This document shows, piece after piece, positions 12,290-21,265 of a stretch of DNA of 64,000 bases. The notes beneath the pieces were generated by a model. The model saw nothing but the letters and a program-made list of their open reading frames with translations, searched no databases and was not told the DNA's origin. Within the stretch, counting starts at the first letter, position 1. Each line of letters starts with the position of its first letter. The position numbers were made by a program, and so were the translations under genes. The stretch covers positions 82,634,053 through 82,698,052 of the forward strand of contig OY720344.1 in NCBI GenBank assembly GCA_963082975.1, written 5' to 3'. The DNA comes from Labia minor (Eukaryota > Arthropoda > Insecta > Dermaptera > Spongiphoridae).

Positions 12290-12482
12290 TTAATTAAAAG
12301 TACCGGGACCCCGAGCCTCCGCTCGGTAATTAAATTAAAAACAAATGATTCATTATTATTGGGTTTGGCTGATAATATTAATACCTGATTCACCAAATCG
12401 CCATTCAAATAATAACATACAAACAGAAAAGTAGGCCTGTTAAAATATATACATGAGACACCGAGCTATCGCTCGGCCCCTT
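12290..12482 (+). repeat. Family F hairpin repeat, degraded copy
   Basis: The copy has ACCGGGACCCCGAGCC, then a hairpin around CCGAGCCTCCGCTCGG, the spacer TTCATTATTATTGGGTTTGG, and after an interruption GACACCGAGCTATCGCTCGG. It stands out as a GC-rich island. The 66-codon minus-strand frame over it is spurious. Confidence 0.7.
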
Positions 12483-12508
12483 AACATATTTATACAGTTC
12501 ATTAATAT

Positions 12509-12612
12509 ACTAGTTTCCCAGAGCGCCGGTTGAAGCGATTTGTTGAAAGTCTGTATGCGAAAATTTTTAATTCATTTTAATAAAATCAGTATATTTTTTA
12601 TTTCATTTGGAT
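12509..12612 (-). repeat. Degraded copy of the LINE 3'-tail repeat
   Basis: It shares CTAGT, CAGAGCGCC, GTTGAAAGTCTGTATG and ATCAGTATA, in the same order, with the better preserved tail at 12677-12812. The hairpins are lost. Confidence 0.5.
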
Positions 12613-12676
12613 TTTCGTTTTCACTCAAATTTGCAAATTGCACTATTTTTCAAAATATAAATTTAAATATAAATAA

Positions 12677-12812
12677 CTAGCTGCTCAGAGCGCCTTCGGC
12701 GCTCTTCACACCTAGACGGGGGCTCCGCCCCCTGTACCCCCGAGTTGTACATAGTATTTGGTGGTTGAAAGTATTAAAAGGTTTTCATCCATTTTGTTTC
12801 AATCAGTATATT
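12677..12812 (-). repeat. GC-rich double-hairpin repeat, probable LINE 3' tail
   Basis: Two perfect GC palindromes stand next to each other: GAGCGCCTTCGGCGCTC and GGGGGCTCCGCCCCC. They are followed by GTACCCCCGAG and then TTTTCATCCATTTTGTTTC. The same block lies just 3' of LINE coding sequence at 18441, 25271 and 32434, so I read it as that LINE's 3' untranslated region on the minus strand. No LINE coding sequence follows here. Confidence 0.65.
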
Positions 12813-13261
12813 ACATAAAACATTCATTTCTTTTTGTGTTCTTATTTAAAAAATATATTTTAATTTAAGTATATTTTAAGTATATTTAAGTATTTTTAAG
12901 TATATTTAAGTATATTTTAATTTAATTTAAGTTTATCCGGATCTATTGAGTTATGCGTATGTTTTACTAAAGTCTACAAATAATTAGTGAACAGAAATAT
13001 TGAATTCGCGGTTTTGTTCCTAATATCTGTCATAATGAAAATATCTTAATTAATGTTGGTCGATTTGGCCTGAACCCGCAATGATATCTCCTAATATTTC
13101 CTCCGCCTATAGTTTATAAGTATTGTATATGTTATAATAGAGTATAATATTTCTTGATCATTACATTTTGGTATTTTATTTTCATTGCTAGATTATTATT
13201 GAATATTTTTAATTATAATGAAACTTGAGAAAATGCAAAAATAGAGACTTGAGACAATTTA

Positions 13262-13350
13262 TAATAAGTTGACCTGTGGCCAGGTCGGAACCGACCGACG
13301 GTTTGAAATAAATTAATTTCCAGCTACAGAAACAATTTCAAATAATTTTA
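13262..13350 (+). repeat. Family A repeat, 5' fragment
   Basis: AATAAGTTGACCTGTGGCC and GAACCGACCGACGG mark a type A 5' end. After about 90 bases it breaks off directly at a family F copy. Confidence 0.8.
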
Positions 13351-13893
13351 AGTACCGGGACCCCGAGCCTCGGCTCGGTACTTAAGTTAAAAAAAATGAT
13401 TCATTATTATTGGGTTTGGCTGGTAATATTAATACCTGGGATACCGAGCTGTCGCTCGAAAAAATATTTAGACATTATTATAGACATTTTCATTCTGTAA
13501 ATTAAATAATTTTATTTCATTTAAATAAATATCTATTTTTAAATAATTTTTCTCTCTACATTATTTATCTAATTCTGACAATATATTAAGATCACACCGG
13601 GACCCCGAGCCTCGGCTAGGTAATTAAGTTAAAAAAAAATAATTCATTATTATATTGGGTTTGGCTGGTAATATTAATACTTGGGACACCGAGCTGATAT
13701 ACAATTCTTTAATTATTTATTACAATTATTAAATGTTGCATCATTGCATGGAACTTGGGGTCCTCAATAATACATAAATATGTATACCGGGACCCCGAGC
13801 CTCGGCTCGGTACTTAAGTTAAAAAAAATGATTCATTATTATTGGATTTGGCTGGTAATATTAATACCTGGGACACCGAGCTCGCTCTACCCT
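13351..13893 (+). repeat. Cluster of three family F hairpin repeats
   Basis: Three copies begin at about 13351, 13594 and 13785. Each starts ACCGGGACCCCGAGCC, folds at CCGAGCCTCGGCTCGG, and contains TTCATTATTATTGG and GGCTGGTAATATTAATAC. Each ends at or near ACACCGAGCT, where the first copy folds again. The second copy runs on to CTTGGGGTCC near 13755, an inverted match to GGACCCCGAG at its start, so the full unit may be a MITE of about 170 bp with 10 bp inverted repeats. Spacers after copies two and three share ATACAATTCTTTAATTATTT. Confidence 0.75.
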
Positions 13894-14055
13894 TTAAAAA
13901 ATATTGATATACAATTCTTTAATTATTTATTACAATTATTAAATGTATTAAATAATATTTTATTGAAAAAATATTAAAAATTATAAAACTATCTAAAACT
14001 TAATTAATAAAAGAACAATGAATAAATAAATCACGAAAATAGATAAAAAAAAAAA

Positions 14056-14127
14056 TGCACGCGGCGAGTTTCGATCCTTCGAACTCGGGGAGTAAAAACA
14101 ATTGTTCTTACCGCTGGTCTATGATAT
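14056..14127 (-). repeat. tRNA-like SINE head or tRNA pseudogene
   Basis: On the minus strand GACCAGCGGTAAGAACA resembles a pol III A box with D-arm, and GAGTTCGAAGGATCGAAACT resembles a damaged B box and T-arm, followed by CGCCGCGTGC. This order and spacing fit a tRNA-derived SINE head. The T-arm has extra bases, so it is unlikely to be a functional tRNA. Confidence 0.45.
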
Positions 14128-14149
14128 TTTGATAATTACAAAGATATTT

Positions 14150-14640
14150 TTACCATATTTCAAAGACATTTATTTGTTTTGTTGTTTTTTTTTGAGAGAG
14201 ATTAATAAATATATATATATTTTATTAAAAATAAATATTTTTAATTTTATTTCGAAATTAAATAATGAATTTTATTTTAAAATATTTTAAATATTTAAAA
14301 AAAAAGCGGGAGTAAAATTTCAATATGAATGTCATATGTCATCGATAAATAATAAATAATATTAATAAATATTAAATTTAATAAAAGAACAATGAATAAA
14401 TAAATATAAAATAGTAATTTATTAAAAAATAATAGATTAAAAAAAAAAAAAAAATTATTTCAAAACCATTTTTTATTTTGTTGTTATTTTTTTTTTGAGA
14501 GAGATTAATAAATATATATATATATTTTATTAAAAATAAATATTTTTAATTTTATTTCGAAATTAAATAATAAATTTTAAAATATTTTAAATATAAATAA
14601 AAAAAATATTAATACAAAATTAAAAAAAGGCGGGAGTAAA
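14150..14640. repeat. Two imperfect half-units of family L
   Basis: Two AT-rich blocks (about 14165-14330 and 14465-14645) share TGAGAGAGATTAATAAATAT, a TTTAATTTTATTTCGAAATT segment and GCGGGAGTAAAATTTCAA. They form a diverged direct duplication that leads into the larger 822 bp duplication. Confidence 0.6.
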
Positions 14641-15450
14641 ATTTCAAAATGGATGCCATTTACGTCACCCATATATAATTTTCAATTAAGAAATTAATAA
14701 TGAAGCTGTAAGTTTCAAGAGATGTGATCAATAAAACTCAATTTTTCTTTATAAATACTATATCTAGTGTGAATTTGAAAAAAATCGTTAGAGCGGTTTT
14801 TGAGAACCAATGGTTATAGATAAATAGATATATAGATATATAGATATATACAATTTTAGCTAGCATAATAAGATAAGATATATCTATTAATGTAATAAAA
14901 AACAGATATGGATATAACATAAATATTTTTAATTTTATTTTATTTATAATATATAGCTGAAGTAGCGGCGTTACTCGAGGCTGTGACGTCATGAAGGGCT
15001 GGGTGACGTCATATAATTTTAAATTAAGAAAAACATAATGAAGATGATTTTTCCCGAGGATAAAACCAATACATTCGTGGTGATATGTAAAAAAATCTCC
15101 TTATGTGAAATTTGGTGCGAAAATAACCCTTCCCTTCTTATCGTCGATCGCTAATACTACCACTTCCGGTTTCCGGATTTGCACCAAAAGTTGATCAATT
15201 CATCCCACTGATGCATTAAGTAAATATACCAAATTTCATCAAAATCCGTTAAGCCGTTCAGGCTGTACACATCTATACGGACGGACAGACGGACGGACAG
15301 ACGGACGGACGGACAGACGGACAGACATCATGCTAAAAATACTTTTTTCTGTTAAGAAAATGCATGATTCGTGGAGATATGTAAAAATCTCCACATGTGA
15401 AATTTGGTGTGAAAACAATACCTCCCTTACTATCGTCGGTAGGTAAAAAA
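14629..15450. repeat. Tandem duplication, copy 1 (family L fused to family A)
   Basis: It begins GGCGGGAGTAAAATTTCAAA and ends with an A-type terminus reading GTCGGTAGGTAAAAA. The first part is an L-type repeat with the motif AAATCGTTAGAGCGGTTTTT and a GATATATA microsatellite. From about 14895 it is family A, with both TGACGTCA palindromes (near 14989 and 15006), both modules and a GGAC/GACA tract. The next copy starts exactly 822 bases downstream. The long minus-strand frames inside it are by-products. Confidence 0.9.
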
Positions 15451-16276
15451 GGCGGGAGTAAAATTTCAAAATGGATGCCATTTACGTCACCCATATATAA
15501 TTTTCAATTAAGAAATTAATAATGAAGCTGTAAGTTTCAAGAGATGTGATCAATAAAACTCAATTTTTCTTTATAAATACTATATCTAGTGTGAATTTGA
15601 AAAAAATCGTTAGAGCGGTTTTTGAGAACCAATGGTTATAGATAAATAGATATATAGATATATAGATATATACAATTTTAGCTAGCATAATAAGATAAGA
15701 TATATCTATTAATGTAATAAAAAACAGATATGGATATAACATAAATATTTTTAATTTTATTTTATTTATAATATATAGCTGAAGTAGCGGCGTTACTCGA
15801 GGCTGTGACGTCATGAAGGGCTGGGTGACGTCATATAATTTTAAATTAAGAAAAACATAATGAAGATGATTTTTCCCGAGGATAAAACCAATACATTCGT
15901 GGTGATATGTAAAAAAATCTCCTTATGTGAAATTTGGTGCGAAAATAACCCTTCCCTTCTTATCGTCGATCGCTAATACTACCACTTCCGGTTTCCGGAT
16001 TTGCACCAAAAGTTGATCAATTCATCCCACTGATGCATTAAGTAAATATACCAAATTTCATCAAAATCCGTTAAGCCGTTCAGGCTGTACACATCTATAC
16101 GGACGGACAGACGGACGGACAGACGGACGGACGGACGGACGGACAGACGGACAGACATCATGCTAAAAATACTTTTTTCTGTTAAGAAAATGCATGATTC
16201 GTGGAGATATGTAAAAATCTCCACATGTGAAATTTGGTGTGAAAACAATACCTCCCTTACTATCGTCGGTCGGTAA
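15451..16276. repeat. Tandem duplication, copy 2
   Basis: It appears identical to copy 1 over nearly all its length, including AT-rich parts. The main differences are two extra GGAC units in the microsatellite (near 16130) and an intact GTCGGTCGGT terminus. The near-identity implies a recent unequal exchange or replication slip, or an assembly artefact. Confidence 0.9.
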
Positions 16277-17066
16277 AAATTAACGGTATAAAACTATAGA
16301 TAAATTATCAATATATACATTCATTAATAGTATTAATTTAAATTAATTGATTTATTTGTTTTTTTATTATTAAGTTCATTTATTAATTTTTTTAGATCAT
16401 AGTTATTTTCCTTAAAAGAAACTTAAATTCTGTGGTGCTAGGGGATTTGAAAATTATTCGTCGCAATATGAAGATTTCGCTTACAGTTTCTGTCATGTCC
16501 GACCTCCATCCAACAGTTATTTTCTGTTAAGTTTTTTGCTTCTCTTAATCATGTGATCTATATATTTAATTTTTTTTGATTCATTATAATAAAATTTAAA
16601 CAAATAAAAATTTTTACTTTGTTAATTTATATAAATTTCAATATAAACTGATTGTGAGTGATACGCTTAGCCAATACTCTGAATATTTTGTGTACAAAAA
16701 TATTGAATGTTCTTAGCGAGATTTGATATAATGTTGTACGATTTGTCCTAAATCTGAATTAGAAGAAAATTATAAATTGCATTAAAATGAGACCTTTTAG
16801 AATAAATTATTTAATTGAAATGATATTTAAATATAAGAATTTAAAAAAATATTATATTCTTTGTTTGGCAATTGTTATTTAATTATGTGCAACATGATTC
16901 GACTTGCACAGAGCATCGTTATTTTTTATTAATATCACATAATAAAAATGAATCTTTTAAACATAATAAATAAAAAAGACATTTTAATAAATTTAAAAAA
17001 TATACCCAATTTAAAAATGTCAAAAATTTAAAACAACTTTATATCATCATATTTTAATTTTTATAT

Positions 17067-17090
<24 letters not shown>
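16277..17090. other. AT-rich stretch with a family D fragment
   Basis: No gene seen. From about 16780 to 16920 the sequence matches the 5' half of family D, including GACCTTTTAGAATAAATTATT and GATATTTAAATAT, but it breaks off before the D core. Confidence 0.45.
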
Positions 17091-17094
<4 letters not shown>

Positions 17095-17101
<7 letters not shown>

Positions 17102-17205
17102 ATTAATAATAGAGTAATTAAATTAAAATAAAAAACAAAGATAATATAATTCAGTCATTTTAATTCAGGTTAAATAATATTTTTTTTTATTATTCAATGA
17201 TAAAA
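17095..17205 (-). repeat. Fragment of the type B 5' region
   Basis: On the minus strand it resembles the interior of type B copies at 1140-1260 and 44340-44460: TTTAGT-rich text ending near TTAATTAACTAT with TTTTTATTTTA. It is short and diverged. Confidence 0.45.
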
Positions 17206-17239
17206 TTTATATATTATTATATATATATTATAGAAAAGA

Positions 17240-17644
17240 AGAAATATTCAATTAAATAAAAAATAATTTAAGATAAAAATATGATCTAATAAATATTTTA
17301 ATTAAATTGAGAACTTTTAGAATAAATTATTTAATTGAATTGATATTTGTATATTAGAATTTAAAATAAAAAGGGAAATATTATAATAATTCTTCGATTG
17401 GGAATCTCTATGATAATTCATTGTTTGAAATGATTCCGCTAGGCCGACAGTGAGCCGCGAGCTGCTCTTGAATGAACAACACGGAGAATTATATAAACTT
17501 TAAAAAATTAATTTCTGCGGTTATTGTTGACATATAAATAAAATTTATAGCCTATGTTACTCTAGGGGTATATAAGAATATTGTGATGTAATTTCAAAGA
17601 AATCGGTTCAGCCAATTCTGAGTCTATAAAATAGTAATTTTCCG

Positions 17645-17707
<63 letters not shown>

Positions 17708-17825
17708 GTGAAAAATTCTAAAGTCACTTTTGGATTCTAGAGGTCATGAAACGCGAAGATATGCAAAAATTTTTAAATTCTGAGCAATGTGCAGACAAAA
17801 ACCTTTTTTTATATATATAGACATT
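17240..17825 (+). repeat. Family D repeat with GACA microsatellite
   Basis: Landmarks in order are GAGAACTTTTAGAATAAATT, GCTCTTGAATGAACAACACG, AATTTCTGCGGTTATTG, TAGCCTATGTT, the core AAATCGGTTCAGCCAATTCT, CCGGACAGACAGAC, then TTTTGGATTCTAGAGGTCAT and GAGCAATGTGCAGACAAAAA. The GACA tract runs 17644-17707. Other D copies lie at 22918-23408 and 33160-33735. A core followed by GACA repeats is the same design as family A. Confidence 0.8.
17644..17707. repeat. GACA tetranucleotide microsatellite
   Basis: About sixteen uninterrupted GACA units inside the family D copy, at the place where other D copies have only two to four. Confidence 0.95.
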
Positions 17826-17937
17826 GCTTACTTTGCTTACGGTGTTTGCAATCTAAGTTTAAAATTAATTTATCGTGGCTTATTTATCAATTAATTAAAT
17901 AGTTCTTTGAAAACAATATTTTAAATATATCTAATGG

Positions 17938-18237
17938 TCATTTTTTTAGTAATCTGCCTTGATCGGAGATTTCTTTAATTTTTAATTTGAAATTCTTGGG
18001 AGTTCTGGGTCTGGATATTAAAAAATTAAAAAAACGATCTCTTTTGTCAATAATATTGAAATTTGTTGGAGGCGCTAATCTTTGGGCTGTTGTCTGTGTG
18101 GAATCTATGTCATCGAATTGGGCGTATTTTTTTAAATCTTCGTCTTGTGGATTTCTGTGATATACTTGAACAAGTACTTTGAAAACGTAAGGACCATTTC
18201 CTGGGGATTCAACCAGTTTCGCACACATAAAACACAA
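17938..18237 (-). pseudogene. Unrecognised 99-codon frame, possibly coding or a coding relic
   Basis: The frame begins MCFMCAKLVESPGNGPYV and ends ISDQGRLLKK. Its amino-acid mix is ordinary and soluble, unlike the Ile/Asn/Lys/Tyr-rich noise of surrounding frames, and its DNA is less AT-rich than its flanks. It has no signal peptide or membrane segment. The charged second half (RDRFFNFLISRPRTPKNFK) could be a nucleic-acid-binding tail, but that is inference. Upstream sequence in neighbouring phases also looks partly coding (YKNFKRNDKGL), so this may be the end of a longer broken frame. It could be a transposon protein end or a host exon, and I recognise no family. Confidence 0.35.
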
Positions 18238-18440
18238 CTGTTATAAGCCCTTATCATTTCTTTTAAAATTTTTATAATTTCGATTCAATGAATTTGACAA
18301 TAAATTGTGTAAAAACGCTGGATATTCCAAAAAATTTTAAATTTGCCAAAAGAAATAAACCATTCATTCGTAACGGAGATGAACAAAATTATTTATTTTA
18401 TAACAATTACTAATTATATAATAGTTTATATTAATACATA

Positions 18441-19006
18441 ACTAGCTGCTCCGAGCGCCTTCGGCGCTCTTCACACCTAGACGGGGGCTCCGCCCCCTGT
18501 ACCCCCGAGTGATACATAGTATTTGGTTGAAAGTCTGTATGTAAAAGATTTTCATCCATTTTGTTTCAATCAGTATAAGTAGATAAGACATGTATTTGTT
18601 TTCTTGTAAAATATATCTAATCCAAAACATACCTGTTAAAAAGGAGGCCAAGTTCCTATCGGTTATTTGTTTGCCTAAAAAAGGGTTCAAATCCATCCCA
18701 ATGCCAAGTTTAGATGCACTTGTTTGTTAATTATCATCCCATGTCCCTTCCTTCATTGTCCACCCACCTTGGTCCTTGGTCTTCCGCCGGATGTTTCCCA
18801 ATCGGTTTCTCCCAATTTCTAGTTTCTCCAATTCCAACCACGTCCCCTTCCCATCCCAGCCTTCTCGATTTTATAACCTTAACTATATCTGGACATTATT
18901 TCACGTTATGCCATCTCCGCCCTCCCCCTGTGACCTCATCTTCTTTTGGCCTATAAATGCTGCGAACAAATACTCTAAATCTACTCTCGTCTCCCAGAGT
19001 CATCGA
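18441..19006 (-). mobile_element. LINE, 3' part: coding end and hairpin-bearing 3' tail
   Basis: On the minus strand the higher coordinates encode the C-terminal tail typical of a non-LTR reverse-transcriptase protein: DEVTGG-RRWHN, then CPDIVKVIKSRRLGWEGD, then a GKHPAEDQGPRWVDN segment. Known LINEs read IVRVIKSRRLRWAGHVARM followed by GKPEGKRP. The double GC hairpin at 18441-18515 forms the 3' tail. Stops interrupt the frame, so it is a dead copy. Its upstream part resumes at 19868 after a MITE insertion. Confidence 0.75.
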
Positions 19007-19859
19007 TAGGGTGACCAAACGTCCCGTCTTTAGGTGCTCTGTCCCAAAAAAGTCTTCGGGACACCCTACTGTCCCGTTTTTTCAATATTTAGGACATTTC
19101 GTAATTTTTTTTTCAAAATTTTTTCAATTTAGTTCTAAATAAGTTGACCTGTGGCCAGGTCCGAACCGACCGACTGTTTAAAATAAATTAATTTCCAGCT
19201 ACAGAAACAATTTCAAATAATTTTCATATATCTATTAATGTAATAAAAAACAGATATGGATACATAAATAATAAATATAAACATTTTTAATTTTATTTTA
19301 TTTATAATATATATGCAAGATCAGGCTGTGACGTCATGAATGGCTGGATGACGTCATATAATTTTAAATCAAGAAAAAACTAATAAATATGATTTTTCTC
19401 GAGGATAAAACCAATACAAAGTGCATGATTCGTGGTGATATATAAAAAAATCTCCTTTGGTGTGAAAATAACCCTTTCCTTCCTATCGTCGATCGCTAAT
19501 ACTACCACTTCCGGTTTCCGGAATTGCACCAAAAGTTGATCAATTCATCCCACTGATGCATTAAGTAAATATACCAAATTTCATCAAAATCGGTTGAGCC
19601 GTTCAGGCTGTACACATCTATACGGACGGACAGACGGACAGACGGACGGACAGACGGACGGACAGACGGACAGACGGACGGACAGACATCATGCTAAAAA
19701 TACTTTTTTCTGTTTAGAAAATGCATGATTCGTGGAGATATGTAAAAATCTCCACATGTGAAATTTGGTGTGAAAACAATACCTCCCTTACTATCGTCGG
19801 TCGGTAAAAAAGGTATACCGTTTGTCCCGGTTTGGTGTTTTCGAAATATGGTCACCCTA
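19007..19859. mobile_element. hAT MITE inserted in the LINE and itself interrupted
   Basis: The termini are TAGGGTGACCAAACGTCCCG at the left and CGAAATATGGTCACCCTA at the right. The 8 bp target duplication GTCATCGA lies on both sides (18999-19006 and 19860-19867). The inner left part has repeated TCCCG motifs (GTCCCAAAAAAGTCTTCGGG). A family A copy sits inside from 19138 to 19811. A left-end fragment of the same MITE is at 33054-33165. Confidence 0.9.
19138..19811 (+). repeat. Family A repeat, type A full-length copy (best reference)
   Basis: It runs from AATAAGTTGACCTGTGGCC to GTCGGTCGGTAAAAA. Order: 5' region with GAACCGACCGACTG; TGACGTCA at about 19330 and 19348; module 1 ending CCTATCGTCGATCGC (about 19420-19497); TTCCGGTTTCCGG spacer; core AAAATCGGTTGAGCCGTTCA (about 19588-19607); GGAC/GACA tract (about 19622-19688); CATCATGCTAAAAATAC; and module 2 with a GTGGAGATATGTAAAAATCTC hairpin. 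It is inserted in the hAT MITE. Confidence 0.9.
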
Positions 19860-19867
19860 GTCATCGA

Positions 19868-20225
19868 TCAACATGAAAAATAATTGTTTTATATATTTTA
19901 ATTTTGATCCTCTTTGATGAGATAAGCCCCTTTACTGCATAATAACAGGCGTTACACAATTACAACGTCGATTTAAATTCTTCTCGAATATTATTATCCT
20001 TCGTGATTAGAGATCTTAAGTATTTAAATATTTATACTTTTTCAAATTCTACATTTTGTATGTTAATTGTATGTAAGTCGTATCCGTATCATAATTCTTG
20101 AATTTTTTTGTTTAATTACATTTCGGTTGATTTTTCCCCAATTTCTCTAATCACATGTCTCCTCTTCCAGTCCAATTCATTTACCTGGCTTAAGAAATTT
20201 TTTAAAATTTTAAATAGAGGGAGAG
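19868..20225 (-). mobile_element. LINE, upstream coding part (RT thumb region)
   Basis: This continues the LINE at 18441-19006 beyond the MITE. On the minus strand it encodes pieces typical of the region after the RT catalytic core: TKIMIRIRLTYN-like, KYLKYLRSLIT-like and YYAVKGLISSKI-like segments. It matches 63650-64000 (inverted) almost base for base and 61140-61290 more loosely. Stops are present. The orthodox LINE order places the catalytic YxDD motif just upstream, but here the LINE gives way to an unrelated repeat. Confidence 0.65.
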
Positions 20226-20512
20226 AGAGAGGTTCTAATTATATATATATATATATCTGTTTCTATGACAACAAAAAAGTAAACAAATTACATACATACA
20301 AATACTCTCCTTTATATATATTTCTGAAAAATCGAACACCCGCAGCTCAGCTCAGGAGTTACCTAAGATTCTAATTTCTTTTTTATTTTTCATCATTTGA
20401 GGTACCCTTCACCTCAGAAAAATTTGGTTACCTTACTCCTTGTAGTTTAGGCTCTGGAGTTTTTTGCGTACAGACGGACACTATCGTATTAAATATATAG
20501 ATTTGCAAATAT
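20226..20512 (-). repeat. Repeat fused to the LINE, shared with the window end
   Basis: GA tract, TA microsatellite, AAATCGAACACCCGCAGCTC, GGAGTTACCTAAGATTC, GGTACCCTTCACCTCAG and GTACAGACGGACACTATCG follow in order. The same junction with the LINE occurs inverted at 63340-63650, so the composite was copied as a unit. Confidence 0.7.
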
Positions 20513-20544
20513 ATCTCGATTTGATATTATTGAAAAACAAAAAA

Positions 20545-20993
20545 ATAAAAAAAAGAAATAAATTTATTTCCAAACATTATATATATTTATAAGGTATAAA
20601 AAATTTTTTTTTAAAACTTGAATTAAAATGACTAAATTATATTGATCAATTATTAATTACTACTATATTTTAAGTGAAATATTTTGGGACAATGAATATA
20701 AAATTAATATTTTGTAATCTACCATTTCCGGTTTCTGGATAAACTCCAAAAGTTGATAAATTCGTGGTACTGATACATTAAGTAAATATACCTAATTTCA
20801 TCAAAATCCATTGAGCCGTTCAAGCTGTATACATCTATACGGACACACAACGGACGGACGGACGGACAGACATCATGCTAAAAATACTTTTTTCAGTTAA
20901 GAAAATGCATGATTCGTGGAGATATGTATAAATCTCCACATGTGAAATTTGGTGTGAAAACAATACCTTCCTTTACTATAGTCGGTCGAAAAA
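20545..20993 (+). repeat. Family A/B repeat, type B copy
   Basis: B-type 5' region (AAATAAATTTATTTCCAAAC and on), the TTCCGGTTTCTGG spacer, the core AAATCCATTGAGCCGTTCAA, a short GGAC tract and one hairpin module ending TATAGTCGGTCGA. The extreme 5' end is missing. Confidence 0.8.
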
Positions 20994-21022
20994 AAGGGAA
21001 AATAATATACATGTACAAAAAT

Positions 21023-21090
21023 TTGCGGGGTCCAAAAATTACGGGCCCTAGTCACGTGCCTGGGTGGCTTAGGGCTTAGTCCGCCCCTGC
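21023..21090. mobile_element. Right-end fragment of a small hAT MITE
   Basis: GGGCCCTAGTCACG, TGCCTGGG and GCTTAGTCCGCCCCTG match the right end of the 190 bp MITE at 52321-52510. Confidence 0.6.
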
Positions 21091-21099
21091 CCAGCCTAC

Positions 21100-21265
21100 A
21101 AGATCAAGAGTTGAAATAAAAATTAGTATCCTCAAACTAGAAAATAAATATAAAGTTTGAGAAAATCTTCACTACTGATGATAGAACACCTTTACTCTTC
21201 TTAGAAGAAAATTGACTTGTTAGGCGCTATCATTTCTTAGAATATACAAAAGTCAAAGATCCATC
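21100..21265 (+). repeat. SINE-like repeat, degraded copy
   Basis: AACACCTTTACTCTTCTTAG, TGACTTGTTAGG and ATACAAAAGTCA correspond to the body of the SINE-like repeats at 9703 and 39370. The head is gone. Confidence 0.45.

Noticed and set aside
13351-13893. CRISPR-like array from regularly spaced hairpin repeats
   Set aside because: There are only three units of about 105 bases with unequal, partly repeated spacers. Dispersed copies elsewhere show a transposable repeat, and the genome is eukaryotic.
14056-14127. Functional tRNA gene on the minus strand
   Set aside because: The T-arm/B-box region has extra bases and a full cloverleaf could not be drawn by eye. It is kept only as a SINE head or tRNA pseudogene.
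14738-14992. 84-codon minus-strand frame repeated identically at 15560-15814
   Set aside because: The repetition comes from the 822 bp tandem duplication. The frame crosses family L, a microsatellite and family A sequence and is hydrophobic AT-driven noise.
15979-16248. Arg/Ser/Val/Pro-rich repeat protein-like frame
   Set aside because: The RPSVRPSVR pattern is the translation of the GGAC/GACA microsatellite in family A.
17644-17707. CRISPR-like or satellite array
   Set aside because: The repeat unit is four bases without spacers, a simple GACA microsatellite.
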